The notes below the pieces were generated by a model, which was not told the DNA's origin, did not search any database, and worked only from the letters and a program-made list of their open reading frames with translations. From Candidatus Beckwithbacteria bacterium (GTDB lineage: Bacteria > Patescibacteriota > Microgenomatia > UBA1400 > UBA1449): a stretch of 51,759 nt of DNA. A program made the position numbers and the translations under genes. The stretch lies in the NCBI GenBank assembly GCA_012797845.1, contig JAAZOH010000041.1, forward strand, positions 1 to 51,759. The letters run 5' to 3'. Shown one piece after another: positions 23,168-32,220 of this stretch. Within the stretch, counting starts at the first letter, position 1. The number at the start of each line of letters is the position of its first letter.

Positions 23168-24097
23168 TTACAAAATTTGGCTAATTTTTTGCCAAATCCC
23201 AGTCTGGTCAAGTTGGTATTTGGCTAACAAATCAGGTTCTGAGCCTGACTCTGTAAATCTATTATAAATACCATGACAGGTGGTTGGTACAGGCAATTTT
23301 TGCGAGAGGAGCTGGCAAATCAAAGATCCCAACCCCCCGGTTATCTGATGATCTTCAACTACTAAAACTTTTTTGGTTTTAGCAGCTGAACTTAAAATTA
23401 GTTCTTCATCAAGTGGTCTAATAGTTGAAAGTTTTAATAGTTCAATTCCAACTTCGGAGTGTTGCCGAGCTAACTCTAAACAATCACTCACTAGCCTGCC
23501 AGTAGTAATAACTGTTAGCTTATCTCCTAGTTGCAAACATTCCCCTCTACCAATTACAAATTCTTGATTGGGATCAGTAATGGCTACTATTTCAGACTTA
23601 CTCAGGCGGATGTAGACCGGACCAGGATAGTTAGCTGCAGCTGCCACGCAATTTTTCGCTTCATTAAAATCACAAGGCGATATGATAGTCAGATTGGGCA
23701 AGCAAGCAGTGATAGCAATATCTTCCAAACCCTGATGAGTAGCTCCATCACCCCCATTTGATAAACCACTATGATGACCAGCGATTTTAACACCCAGATT
23801 GCTGTAGCAAACTGAAACCCGCAACTGGTCCCAATTGCGACCTGGATTAAAAACCGCAAAAGAGTTAACAAAAGGAGTTTTGCCAGCCAAAGCCAGCCCA
23901 GCAGCTACCCCCATCATATTTTGCTCAGCCACCCCACATTCTACAAATTGATTTGGTAAGGTTTTAGCAATTTGTAAAACCCGGGTACTTTCAGCCAAAT
24001 CAGCTGTTAAGGCCACGATATTGACATCTGTTTTAGCTAGCTCCAACAAGCCTTGACCATAACCATCTCGAGTTGATTGCTTATTTTGAACGTTCAT
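23168..24097 (-). CDS. Transketolase, C-terminal subunit
   Basis: The 309-residue protein carries the pyrimidine-binding and C-terminal domains of transketolase. Visible are VALTADLAESTR, FVECGVAEQNMMGVAAGLA with the catalytic Glu that activates thiamine diphosphate, GHHSGLSNGGDGATHQGLEDIA, and the C-terminal domain VVEDHQITGGLGSL. It pairs with the N-terminal subunit encoded just upstream; the two genes overlap by ATGA, which couples their translation. Split transketolases are common in archaea and CPR. The complex transfers two-carbon units among pentose, hexose and triose phosphates. Confidence 0.95.
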   Translation of the reverse strand: MNVQNKQSTRDGYGQGLLELAKTDVNIVALTADLAESTRVLQIAKTLPNQFVECGVAEQNMMGVAAGLALAGKTPFVNSFAVFNPGRNWDQLRVSVCYSNLGVKIAGHHSGLSNGGDGATHQGLEDIAITACLPNLTIISPCDFNEAKNCVAAAANYPGPVYIRLSKSEIVAITDPNQEFVIGRGECLQLGDKLTVITTGRLVSDCLELARQHSEVGIELLKLSTIRPLDEELILSSAAKTKKVLVVEDHQITGGLGSLICQLLSQKLPVPTTCHGIYNRFTESGSEPDLLAKYQLDQTGIWQKISQIL

Positions 24098-24933
24098 ACA
24101 TTTTTCTTCAATTTTTTCTCCAGGGCTCGCAATTCTTGCAATGCTTTTTTGGCTTCTTCTTGATTGGGAGTTTTACCATGCCAGGCAAAATCATGCTCCA
24201 TAAAACTTACTCCTTTACCAGGCACAGTTTTGGCAAGCAAAAGCTTGGGTCTGCCCTTTTTGGAAACTAGTTCTTTTATTTTTTTATCAATCTGTGTAAA
24301 ATTATGACCATTAACAGTAACTGCTTCCAATCCAAATGCTCGATATTTTTTGAGCAATGGCTCAAGAGGCAAAACTTGAGAAATTGAGCCCCCAATTTGA
24401 ATGTCGTTGCGATCAATAATAAAAATTAGATTATCTAGTTTGTATTTAGCGGCCAATAAATACGCTTCCCACACCTGACCCTCTTGTTGTTCACCATCAC
24501 TACTTATACACACTACTCGCCAAGGTTTGCGATCCTTCTTGGCAGCCAGTGCCAAACCCACTGCCACCGAAACTCCTTGCCCCAAAGGGCCAGAGCTATT
24601 TTCAATCCCTGGCAAATCGCCTACATGAGGATGACCCTGCAATCTTGAATTTATTTGTCGAAGCGTAGACAACTCTCCTTTATCAAAATAACCAAAATCG
24701 GCCAGAGTAGCATAAAGCGCTGGACACAAATGACCAGCCGATAAGACTAGGCGATCCCGTTCTGGCCAAGAAGAATTAAGTGGGTTGTAATACAAAAAAT
24801 CACTATATAAGTAAACCAAAATATCAGCAATGCCTAAAGAACCAGCAGGATGGCCAGAACCAGCCTTGGCAAGCATGGTGATAATATCTTGGCGAATCAA
24901 ATTGGCAGCAAGGGCCAATTGAGCAGGTTTCAT
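24094..24933 (-). CDS. Transketolase, N-terminal subunit
   Basis: The 279-residue thiamine-diphosphate-binding half has GSGHPAGSLGIADILVYLY at the N-terminus, GHLCPALYATLADFGYF, SSGPLGQGVSVAVGLALA and the diphosphate/Mg2+ motif SSDGEQQEGQVWEA followed by IFIIDRNDIQ with the Mg-binding Asn. The end, KTVPGKGVSFME and HDFAWHGK, contains conserved substrate His residues. It follows rpe by 4 bases and overlaps the C-subunit by 4. Substrates supplied by rpe in the same operon make a non-oxidative pentose-phosphate module. Confidence 0.95.
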   Translation of the reverse strand: MKPAQLALAANLIRQDIITMLAKAGSGHPAGSLGIADILVYLYSDFLYYNPLNSSWPERDRLVLSAGHLCPALYATLADFGYFDKGELSTLRQINSRLQGHPHVGDLPGIENSSGPLGQGVSVAVGLALAAKKDRKPWRVVCISSDGEQQEGQVWEAYLLAAKYKLDNLIFIIDRNDIQIGGSISQVLPLEPLLKKYRAFGLEAVTVNGHNFTQIDKKIKELVSKKGRPKLLLAKTVPGKGVSFMEHDFAWHGKTPNQEEAKKALQELRALEKKLKKNV

Positions 24934-24937
24934 GCTT

Positions 24938-25570
24938 TTATTTTAGCGTAAGTTCCTGCAGCTGGGTAAGCCTATTTTCAAAATCTGACCATAAAAAAGA
25001 ATTGACATTCAAAACATCAGCCCCAGCTTTTATACAAGCCTCAGCACTTTCCAAATCAATGCCCCCATCTATTCCAATTTCCATAGTAGGAATTTTACTT
25101 TTAATCTCTTTTATTTTTTCCAAAACCGAAGAATGAAATTTTTGTCCAGCAAAACCAACCGGAATAGCCATTAAAAGAATGTGGTCTAATAATGACAATG
25201 CTTCGAGATTAAGTTTTGAAAGTGGTGTATTTACATCAAATGCCAAACCAGCTTTTACACCAACTTTTTTGATTTTTGCTAAAAAAGCTATTTGGTCATC
25301 AAGAGCCTCTATTTGGCTAATAATAAGATGCGAATGCTGAGAGATAATTTGATCAACCCACTCTAATGGCTTAGTTACCATAAGATGAATATCAAAATGA
25401 ACATCAGTTGGCAAAGGAGGCCAATTTTCAGGAAGCAGGGTTTGATTGTCTCGAAATTGCTTTTCAATAACATCAATTTGAATTCGATGAACTCTGTTTT
25501 GAGCTTGCTCTATTTTACTAGCAAAACTTTGAGAGGTTGTCTCCAAAATGGTGGGAACAATAATCGCCAT
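24938..25570 (-). CDS. rpe: Ribulose-phosphate 3-epimerase
   Basis: The 210-residue TIM-barrel protein interconverts ribulose-5-phosphate and xylulose-5-phosphate. The order of motifs fits: VPTILE, HRIQIDVIEKQF (metal Asp), HFDIHLMVTKP (metal His), KVGVKAGLAFDVNTPL, LLMAIPVGFAGQKF and EIGIDGGIDLESA with the catalytic Asp. The canonical MSV(E/N)PGF(G/S)GQ motif is present in the altered form MAIPVGFAGQKF. The final phosphate-binding AGADVLNVNSFLW is intact. It lies 5 bases after pgk and 4 before transketolase. Confidence 0.9.
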   Translation of the reverse strand: MAIIVPTILETTSQSFASKIEQAQNRVHRIQIDVIEKQFRDNQTLLPENWPPLPTDVHFDIHLMVTKPLEWVDQIISQHSHLIISQIEALDDQIAFLAKIKKVGVKAGLAFDVNTPLSKLNLEALSLLDHILLMAIPVGFAGQKFHSSVLEKIKEIKSKIPTMEIGIDGGIDLESAEACIKAGADVLNVNSFLWSDFENRLTQLQELTLK

Positions 25571-25575
25571 GAATA

Positions 25576-26772
25576 TTATTTGTTTTGCAAAACATCAATA
25601 CCAGGCAAGCTGCCTTTTTCAATATATTCAAGCATAGCTCCACCACCGGTGGAGATATGGCTGATATTTTGCAAATGATCATGTCCTTTAATGCTACTCA
25701 GCGTATCGCCTCCACCCACAATATCAACAGCGTGTTTATTAGCCACAATGGCATGATAAATGGCTTCTGTCCCTTTAGTAAAAGCCTTGGCCTCATTGGC
25801 TCCCACTGGGCCATTCCAAATAATAGTTTTGGCCTGAGCAATAACTTCACAAAAGTCTTTTATAGTCTGGGGGCCGATATCTAAAGCCTGAAGTTGCATT
25901 GGGATTTGGTCAACAGTAACTACCCCTTCTTTTTTACCGGCCACATAACTTCCTACCACCACATCACTGGGTAAAAATAGCTTAGTGTTTACCCGAGTTG
26001 CTTTCCAGATTAGATTTTGAGCCAGACGCAAACTTTCCTTAGAGTAAACTGAGCGCCCCACCTTATAGCCAAACGCTTTTAAAAAAGTATTAGCTACTCC
26101 ACCACCCAAAAGCATATAGTCAGCCTTGGTCATAAGTCGTTCTATCATGGGAATTTTGGTAGTGGCTTTGGCACCCCCCAAAATCACCACAAAGGGAGAT
26201 TGTGGATTTTCTAGAGTATCACCAATCATGGTAATTTCTTTTTCCAATAAAAATCCGGCTACGGCTGGTAAAAATTCAGCAATTCCTACCACAGAAGCAT
26301 GAGCTCGATGACAAGCCCCAAAAGCATCGTTGACAAAGATGTCTCCGAGATGCGCTAATTCTGCAGAAAATATGCGGTTATTAAGCTCCTCTTCCTTATG
26401 ATATCTAATGTTCTCCAATAGCATTATCTCACCATGAGTTTTAGACAAAATTTGTTCTTGATCTTTTTTGCGCAGATAGTTTGGCACCAATACTACCGCC
26501 TGCCCCAATTCTCTGGTTAAAAATTCAGCCACGGGCTTGAGTGAAAAATCTGGATCGCCATCTTTTTGGGGCTGGCCCAGATGAGCAATAATCACTAGTC
26601 GCTTTGGTTTTTGCTTTAAGATATAAAGAAGGGTTGGAAGAGATTGGCGAATCCTGGTGTCATCAGCAATAACTAATTTGCCTTGTTTTTTTTCCAAAGG
26701 CACATTGTATTCCATTCTAGCTACAACAGCCTTATTGGTAAGATTAATATCTTTGATGGTTTTTTTGTTCAT
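25576..26772 (-). CDS. pgk: Phosphoglycerate kinase
   Basis: The 398-residue two-lobed kinase makes ATP from 1,3-bisphosphoglycerate. The N-lobe has VVARMEYNVP (normally RxDFNVP), IIAHLGQPQ and MLLENIRYHKEE; the substrate His motif is CHRAHASVVGI. The C-lobe has VILGGAKATTKIPMIERL, MLLGGGVANTFL and the nucleotide loop VGGGDTLSSI followed by HISTGGGAMLEYIE. It is the first gene of the operon and has a well-formed promoter. The Asp-to-Glu and Phe-to-Tyr changes in the first motif are conservative. Confidence 0.96.
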   Translation of the reverse strand: MNKKTIKDINLTNKAVVARMEYNVPLEKKQGKLVIADDTRIRQSLPTLLYILKQKPKRLVIIAHLGQPQKDGDPDFSLKPVAEFLTRELGQAVVLVPNYLRKKDQEQILSKTHGEIMLLENIRYHKEEELNNRIFSAELAHLGDIFVNDAFGACHRAHASVVGIAEFLPAVAGFLLEKEITMIGDTLENPQSPFVVILGGAKATTKIPMIERLMTKADYMLLGGGVANTFLKAFGYKVGRSVYSKESLRLAQNLIWKATRVNTKLFLPSDVVVGSYVAGKKEGVVTVDQIPMQLQALDIGPQTIKDFCEVIAQAKTIIWNGPVGANEAKAFTKGTEAIYHAIVANKHAVDIVGGGDTLSSIKGHDHLQNISHISTGGGAMLEYIEKGSLPGIDVLQNK

Positions 26773-26780
26773 ATAGTTTT

Positions 26781-26809
26781 ATTAAAGAGTTTTGCCGAGC
26801 AACTGTCAA
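26781..26809 (-). promoter_or_regulatory. Sigma70-type promoter of the pgk operon
   Basis: A consensus -35 TTGACA and a -10 TTTAAT are separated by exactly 17 bases. The -10 element ends 8 bases before the pgk ATG, so the mRNA would have almost no 5' leader. Confidence 0.75.
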
Positions 26810-26835
26810 TTATCGTTTCCTCAAATCTCACATCT

Positions 26836-26844
26836 TGCTATACT
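26836..26844 (+). promoter_or_regulatory. Extended -10 promoter, leaderless, for prgI
   Basis: TGC-TATACT is followed by 7 bases and the ATG at 26852. It diverges from the pgk promoter within 70 bases. No Shine-Dalgarno precedes the ATG. Confidence 0.6.
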
Positions 26845-26851
26845 TACTACT

Positions 26852-28015
26852 ATGGACCAACACCCAATCCCCCAAAATGTCACCCAATATCAATTTCGCC
26901 TAATTGGTGACATGACTATTAAGCAGTTTGCTTTTTTGGGTGGAGGAATTGTTTTAGCTTTTATCACCACCAAGGCCCCTTTGGTTCCAGCCTTATTTCG
27001 CTGGCCTTTGGCGGGACTTTTTGCTGGGATTGGAGCAGCCACTGCCTTTGTTCCCATGGAGGAAAGATCGCTTGATGTTTGGATTGTTAATTTTTTTAAA
27101 GCTATTTATCGCCCAACTCAATTCCTTTGGCAAAAAAAACCGGCCTTACCAGATTTTTTTTCTTTTTCAACGAAAAATACCAATGCTCCGATTCCAGATA
27201 TTAGCCCAGCCGATCGAAACAAACTTAACTCCTACCTGGAGTCACTCAAACAAAGTCCTCAAAATTCTATCGACAAATTTGAACAACAACGGCTCAATCA
27301 AATTCAACAGATCCAAGGTGGGGGGGCTGTACTTGTAAATAGCTTAAAAACACCCAGCCAAACCAGCGTTCAACCACCTAGTCAATTTGCACCACGAACC
27401 GCCCAAAACATAAGTCGATCACCGACACCCCCTGCTTTTCAAACGCCAAAACCAATACCAGCCACTACTCAAACACCAAATCCGGGTCCCAAAATTCCCC
27501 CCCTAAAGCCCATCATTCCACAAAAAAAAGAGCCACAAATAAAACAAAGTCTGGTTTTCAGCCAAACGCCACCACTGGAACCAAAACCAGTGGTGGTAGA
27601 AAAGGCTGAGCCGCTAAGCCCTCCAATAAACTTGCAAAGCCTAAAACCAGAGCAACCAGCTAAACCTAAAAAGTCCAATAGTCCTCAATACCTTAGCGAT
27701 GTGCAAATGCCTATAAGTCCCGATGTGGCCAATGTAGTCATTGGTATGACGCTAACCAAAGATGAGCATCTGTTGCCAGGAGTAATTCTGGAAATTAAAA
27801 ATCATCGAGATATCCCCGTCCGAGCCGTTAAGTCGAATCAGCTTAGTCAATTTTTCATTGCCACCCCATTAAAAAACGGCAAATATACCATAGAGGCCGA
27901 ACATAACGATTATAGTTTTGATACAATTACCATAGAGGCCAAGGGAGAAATTATCCCCCCGTTAAAAATTATTTCCAAAGAAGTCTACCAAACCACCACA
28001 ACCAACAATCAATAA
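26852..28015 (+). CDS. PrgI-family protein with long Pro/Gln-rich region and C-terminal beta domain
   Basis: From the ATG at 26852 the product has 387 residues. Residues about 1-100 match PrgI proteins of Gram-positive and CPR type IV secretion clusters: a short N-terminus (VTQYQFRLIGDMTIKQF), two adjacent membrane helices (about 28-70) and a basic amphipathic segment. A long Pro, Gln, Thr and Lys-rich region (about 125-275) follows. The C-terminal domain (about 280-380) resembles an Ig-like or carboxypeptidase-regulatory fold (LLPGVILEIKNHRDIPVRAV, TIEAKGEIIPPLKI). It is the first gene of a three-gene unit ending in a VirB4 ATPase and is thought to sit at the membrane base of that apparatus. 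Confidence 0.8.
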   Translation: MDQHPIPQNVTQYQFRLIGDMTIKQFAFLGGGIVLAFITTKAPLVPALFRWPLAGLFAGIGAATAFVPMEERSLDVWIVNFFKAIYRPTQFLWQKKPALPDFFSFSTKNTNAPIPDISPADRNKLNSYLESLKQSPQNSIDKFEQQRLNQIQQIQGGGAVLVNSLKTPSQTSVQPPSQFAPRTAQNISRSPTPPAFQTPKPIPATTQTPNPGPKIPPLKPIIPQKKEPQIKQSLVFSQTPPLEPKPVVVEKAEPLSPPINLQSLKPEQPAKPKKSNSPQYLSDVQMPISPDVANVVIGMTLTKDEHLLPGVILEIKNHRDIPVRAVKSNQLSQFFIATPLKNGKYTIEAEHNDYSFDTITIEAKGEIIPPLKIISKEVYQTTTTNNQ

Positions 28016-28030
28016 CACTTATTTTTAACC

Positions 28031-29047
28031 ATGACAAGCACTGCCAATCTCCCCATTAAAGCCAGTACCCAAGACCACCTTGACATTGAAGACATTCAGG
28101 ATGATGTGGTTATTCTCAAAACTGGCGCTTGCGCCCTAATTCTTCAAGTTACCGCAATCAATTTTGGACTTTTGTCAGAAGAGGAACAAGACGCCATCAT
28201 CTTTGCTTATGCCGGTCTTCTCAACTCTCTCACTTTTCCTATCCAGATTTTGATCCGCTCCACCATTAAGGATATTACCGACTACCTACACCTCATCAAA
28301 GAACAAGAGTTTAAACAAAAAAAGCCCTTACTCTTAGAACAGCTTAAAAAATACCGCTCTTTTGTAGAATCTATTGTTAAAGAAAACCAGGTTTTGGATA
28401 AAAAATTTTATGCAGTCATCCCCTTCACAACTCTTGAGCTGGGATTGGTCAATACTCTGGGTAGCTCATTTCAAAAAACTAAAAAATTGCCATATCCCAA
28501 AAACTATATTTTAGAAAGAGCAAAAATGAACCTATACCCCAAGAGGGATCATTTGTTCCGACAATTTGCCAGACTTGGTCTTCAGGCCAAACAATTAAAC
28601 ACCCAGCAAATTCTTGAGTTGTTTTACAATCTCTATAATCAAGAAAATGTTGGGCAGCATTTTGTGGACACCAAAAACTATCAAATCCCCATAGTTCAAA
28701 CCGACCCCAGCAAACAAAATCCAACCTCTCTCGGGGGGCCCACTTTTTCACCTACTAGTTCAAGCATGCCCACAACCCCCTTTCCTAGATCAAATAAAGC
28801 CATAGAAACGACAGAGCCAAAACAATCAATGCAAACAACCCAAAACGCAGCCCTAAAACCAGTGGTCAACCCAACTCATTTTCAGCCTCAAACACCCAAA
28901 TCAACAATAAATAGATCCGAAGTCCAAAACCCATCCCAGCACCCAGCGCTCACCACACCCCCATCGTCACCCAATCCACCTAGCACACCAATAGAAGCAA
29001 CTGACAAAAATGTCTCTGGTTTTAATTATGATAGTAGTGAAATATAA
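28031..29047 (+). CDS. TraC/VirB4 N-domain-like protein with Pro/Thr-rich tail
   Basis: The 338-residue protein has a folded N-terminal region (about 1-215). Its segments VVILKTGACALILQV and FAYAGLLNSLTFPIQILIRS resemble the N-terminal domain found in VirB4/TraC ATPases and in stand-alone TraC-like proteins of CPR genomes. No Walker motif is present. The C-terminal 120 residues are low-complexity (Pro, Thr, Ser, Gln). It lies 15 bases after prgI and 2 before virB4, so it probably assembles with both. The assignment rests on context and weak motif similarity. Confidence 0.7.
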   Translation: MTSTANLPIKASTQDHLDIEDIQDDVVILKTGACALILQVTAINFGLLSEEEQDAIIFAYAGLLNSLTFPIQILIRSTIKDITDYLHLIKEQEFKQKKPLLLEQLKKYRSFVESIVKENQVLDKKFYAVIPFTTLELGLVNTLGSSFQKTKKLPYPKNYILERAKMNLYPKRDHLFRQFARLGLQAKQLNTQQILELFYNLYNQENVGQHFVDTKNYQIPIVQTDPSKQNPTSLGGPTFSPTSSSMPTTPFPRSNKAIETTEPKQSMQTTQNAALKPVVNPTHFQPQTPKSTINRSEVQNPSQHPALTTPPSSPNPPSTPIEATDKNVSGFNYDSSEI

Positions 29048-29049
29048 CT

Positions 29050-30900
29050 ATGTTTAACTTTTTGCCCAAAAAACCAAAATCAGAAACCACACCCAAAACA
29101 AACGACCCCAAACAAACCCTTGTTCGCGGCCTCACCTCTATTCAAGACATTATTGCCCCAGCCTCAATTGAGGTAGATTTTACCAATCTAAAAATTGGTC
29201 AACTACTCTATCGAACCCTATTTGTGGCTGGTTATCCCAGGTTTGTAAACGCCAATTGGCTGTCTCCCTTAATTAACTTCAATCACCCCTTAAATATTAG
29301 TATGTATATATATCCTGTAGATGGGAAAGGAATTTTAGATGATTTAAAAAAGAAAATTGGTGAAATGGAAGCTGAAATCCAAACCGATCTACAAAGGGGT
29401 AAAATTGCTAACATTTCCACTCAAGTTCAATTGGAAGATGCTCGCAATCTACAAGAACAGCTCGCCAAAGGCTCTGAACGCTTTTTTCAATTTGGACTCT
29501 ACGTCACCATTACAGCCAGAGACGAAAAGGAACTAGAAACAGTAACTAAACAAGTTCAATCCATGCTTGGTTCATTGCTTATTATCTCCAAACCGGCTAC
29601 CCTCCAAACCGAAGATGGCTTTAAAACCACTCTCCCCTATTGTGAGGATCGCCTCCAAATCCATCGCAACATGGACACCACCAGCTTAGCCTCAACCTTT
29701 CCATTCACCTCATCTGAGCTAACCGACAACAAAGGAATTATGTATGGTATCAATGCCCATAACGATTCCTTGATTATTTTTGACCGCTTTAGCCTAGAAA
29801 ATGCCAATAGCGTGGTTTTTGCTAAATCCGGAGCAGGAAAATCTTATCTTGTAAAACTAGAGAGTTTGCGTTCCATGTTTTTTGACACCGAAGTCATTGT
29901 CATAGACCCAGAGGCAGAATACAACGATCTCTGCAAAATTGTGGGAGGAGAACAAATCGATTTCTCTTTCAATTCCCCTGCGCGCATCAACCCCTTTGAC
30001 TTATCGCAAATCTATAATGAAGAAGAGAACGAGCTGGGTTTAAAAATTTTATCACTTCATTCTTTGTTTAAAATCATTATGGGCAATATGAATGCTATTG
30101 AAGAAGCTATTTTAGACAAAGCCCTAGTTTTAACCTACAAACAAAAAGGTATCACTCCGGACCCTAAAACCCAAAAAAATGCCCCGCCTTTATTAGAAGA
30201 CTTATATAAAGTGCTGATTGGCATGGAGGAAGAAAGGGCTGCTTCGCTGGCTGCTCGAATTGAAAAATATGTTAAGGGTAGTTTGCGCGGCATTATTGAC
30301 CAACCATCCAATATCGATCTTCGCAACCAATTTACCACCTTCAACATTAAAGAGCTCAGTAACGAGCTGCGCCCTATAGCCATGTTTATTATCCTTGATT
30401 ACATCTGGACCAAAATCAAACAAGATTTAAAGCGACGCCTCTTAGTAGTTGATGAGGCCTGGTATCTCATGCAACACCCCGACTCAGCCTTGTTTTTATA
30501 TGGCATGGCCAAGCGGGCTCGAAAATATTATCTAGGAGTCACCACCATCACCCAGGATGTTGAGGATTTCCTAACAACCGACATGGGCAAGGCTATTGTC
30601 ACCAACTCCTCTATTCAAATGCTTTTAAAGCAGTCAACTGCCGCCATTGACAAATTGGCTAAAGTTTTCTACCTATCCCAGGGAGAGCGCAATCTCCTAC
30701 TCTCAGCGGGCATTGGGGAAGGTTTATTTTTTGCGGGCGCCAATCATGTGGCTATGCGAGTCGTGGCCTCTCCAGATGAACATAAACTTATAACTTCGAA
30801 TCCACAAGAAATTTTAGCCATGCGCCAAAGCCAGGGTCAACAACAGCCTTCTGATCAAAAAACAGAAATAGACAAGGCCCTAGAGAGCCTTGGATACTAA
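29050..30900 (+). CDS. VirB4/TraC-type conjugation or secretion ATPase
   Basis: The 616-residue protein has an N-terminal TraC-like domain (about 20-190) and a C-terminal FtsK/HerA-type ATPase. Walker A is FAKSGAGKS (258-265 region), followed by VIVIDPEAEYNDL; Walker B is RRLLVVDEAWYLM and the C-terminal motif includes VTTITQDVEDFL and IVTNSSIQMLLKQS. It should power pilus assembly or substrate transfer at the inner membrane. No relaxase or coupling protein is in the window, so DNA transfer is not demonstrated. The stop codon overlaps the convergent dnaN stop by 4 bases. Being on + left of oriC, it is transcribed towards the origin. Confidence 0.93.
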   Translation: MFNFLPKKPKSETTPKTNDPKQTLVRGLTSIQDIIAPASIEVDFTNLKIGQLLYRTLFVAGYPRFVNANWLSPLINFNHPLNISMYIYPVDGKGILDDLKKKIGEMEAEIQTDLQRGKIANISTQVQLEDARNLQEQLAKGSERFFQFGLYVTITARDEKELETVTKQVQSMLGSLLIISKPATLQTEDGFKTTLPYCEDRLQIHRNMDTTSLASTFPFTSSELTDNKGIMYGINAHNDSLIIFDRFSLENANSVVFAKSGAGKSYLVKLESLRSMFFDTEVIVIDPEAEYNDLCKIVGGEQIDFSFNSPARINPFDLSQIYNEEENELGLKILSLHSLFKIIMGNMNAIEEAILDKALVLTYKQKGITPDPKTQKNAPPLLEDLYKVLIGMEEERAASLAARIEKYVKGSLRGIIDQPSNIDLRNQFTTFNIKELSNELRPIAMFIILDYIWTKIKQDLKRRLLVVDEAWYLMQHPDSALFLYGMAKRARKYYLGVTTITQDVEDFLTTDMGKAIVTNSSIQMLLKQSTAAIDKLAKVFYLSQGERNLLLSAGIGEGLFFAGANHVAMRVVASPDEHKLITSNPQEILAMRQSQGQQQPSDQKTEIDKALESLGY

Positions 30901-31997
30901 GAGGCCTTAACCGGCATAATGATGTGAATAAAATTGGGATCCGCCTCGCTCGTAATTTTAGCCGGAGCCAGTGGTCCATTGAAAGAAATGGTAACCCCCT
31001 CTTTTCCAGCCACTCCTAAATATTCCAAAAAGTAGCGAAAATTAAAGGCAATCTTGATTTTTTCCCCTCTAAATTTACTCTCCATCAACACTTCGCTTTG
31101 ACCCAAGGCACTCTCCTGGGTATATATTTGTAATTGCTTATCCAGCTCCCATACCATAATATTAGCGCTTTGCCTGGCAAAAACCGCAATTTGGCGAATA
31201 GCATTTTGCAGATCTTCTCCTCCTATTTGCAAAAGCCCCCCTTCGGTTTTGGGCATAATTTTTTCATAATCTGGAAAGTCGCCATTAATCACCCTAATTG
31301 CAATTAAGGTTTCCCCTCTCTCAAACCAAGCCTGACCACCCTTGGGATCATAGCCAAAAACCAATTCATCGCCCTCAACCCCCCTCACAAATGAGAGAAT
31401 GGCTTTGGCTGGCACAATAAAAGAAAAGTCTTCCCCTCCCCCAATCTTAAGCTCAATCAAACTCAGTCGATATCCGTCTGTACCAACAATACCAAGCTTG
31501 CCCTTTTTGTTTTGCAAAAGTAGACCAGTCAACACGGGACGACTCTCATCAATAGAGCTGGCAATACTAGCTTTTCTAATGGCATCAACAAAAACCTCAC
31601 TTTTAATCCCTACCCCACCCCCTTTTCCACTCAAAGAAAATTTAGGAAAATCCTTGTCGCTCCCCAAACTAAAACTGGCCCTACTCCCCTTCTGAAAAAC
31701 CAATAGCTTATCATTTTTTTTCTGCAACTCCATGTCCCCCTCCCCTAGCGTTTGCACATAATCAAATAGTTGTCCACCATTTATTACAAACGACTCATCT
31801 TGTTCATATTTATCTACTCGACTTTTAACCTTTACCTGAGTAGAGGAGGTAAAATCCGTCGACCTCATCACAAGAACATCTTTGCTTATTTGCAATAAAA
31901 TTGAACCAGATAGCGTTGGATGATTGGGATTTTTACTGGTATTATTAACTGTCTGCAAACACCTTGAAAAATCTACTTGGTTGATGATTAATTTCAT
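30897..31997 (-). CDS. dnaN: DNA polymerase III beta subunit (sliding clamp)
   Basis: The 366-residue protein has three repeated clamp domains: MKLIINQVDFSRCLQTV, VDAIRKASIASSIDESRPVLTGLLL with VGTDGYRLSLIE, and the third ending PNFIHIIMPVKAS. The C-terminal I-x-x-I-M-P-V-K segment is part of the peptide-binding groove that receives QL[SD]LF-type tails. Two proteins in this window, the EndoQ-like nuclease and the 5' exonuclease, end with such tails. It follows dnaA on the same strand across a 223-base intergenic region rich in DnaA-box-like sites. Confidence 0.96.
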   Translation of the reverse strand: MKLIINQVDFSRCLQTVNNTSKNPNHPTLSGSILLQISKDVLVMRSTDFTSSTQVKVKSRVDKYEQDESFVINGGQLFDYVQTLGEGDMELQKKNDKLLVFQKGSRASFSLGSDKDFPKFSLSGKGGGVGIKSEVFVDAIRKASIASSIDESRPVLTGLLLQNKKGKLGIVGTDGYRLSLIELKIGGGEDFSFIVPAKAILSFVRGVEGDELVFGYDPKGGQAWFERGETLIAIRVINGDFPDYEKIMPKTEGGLLQIGGEDLQNAIRQIAVFARQSANIMVWELDKQLQIYTQESALGQSEVLMESKFRGEKIKIAFNFRYFLEYLGVAGKEGVTISFNGPLAPAKITSEADPNFIHIIMPVKAS

Positions 31998-32220
31998 AAA
32001 ATTCCTTTCTTGTTCCTGTCTTGCTTATTTTGCCTTTGTTTTTTATTTTTTTCAACTCGTTTTAGTAGTAGGCTTGTGGATAGGTGGAAAAACACCATCC
32101 CTACCCATATGGGAACCTGTGGAAAAACTGTTGAAAACAATTGGATAATCAGTTTGGGGTTGTTGAAAAAAACTCATTACAAATAATTCTTTGTGTATAA
32201 GTGGAAAAGTTTTCCACAAC
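31998..32220. other. Candidate oriC, dnaA-dnaN intergenic region
   Basis: AT-rich, non-coding. Sites matching TTATCCACA in eight of nine positions (either strand) occur at 32075-32083, 32118-32126, 32192-32200 and 32210-32218, and another at 32221-32229 touches the dnaA stop. A T-rich tract lies at 32036-32060. The two halves of gene order change direction here, which fits the origin. Confidence 0.7.
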
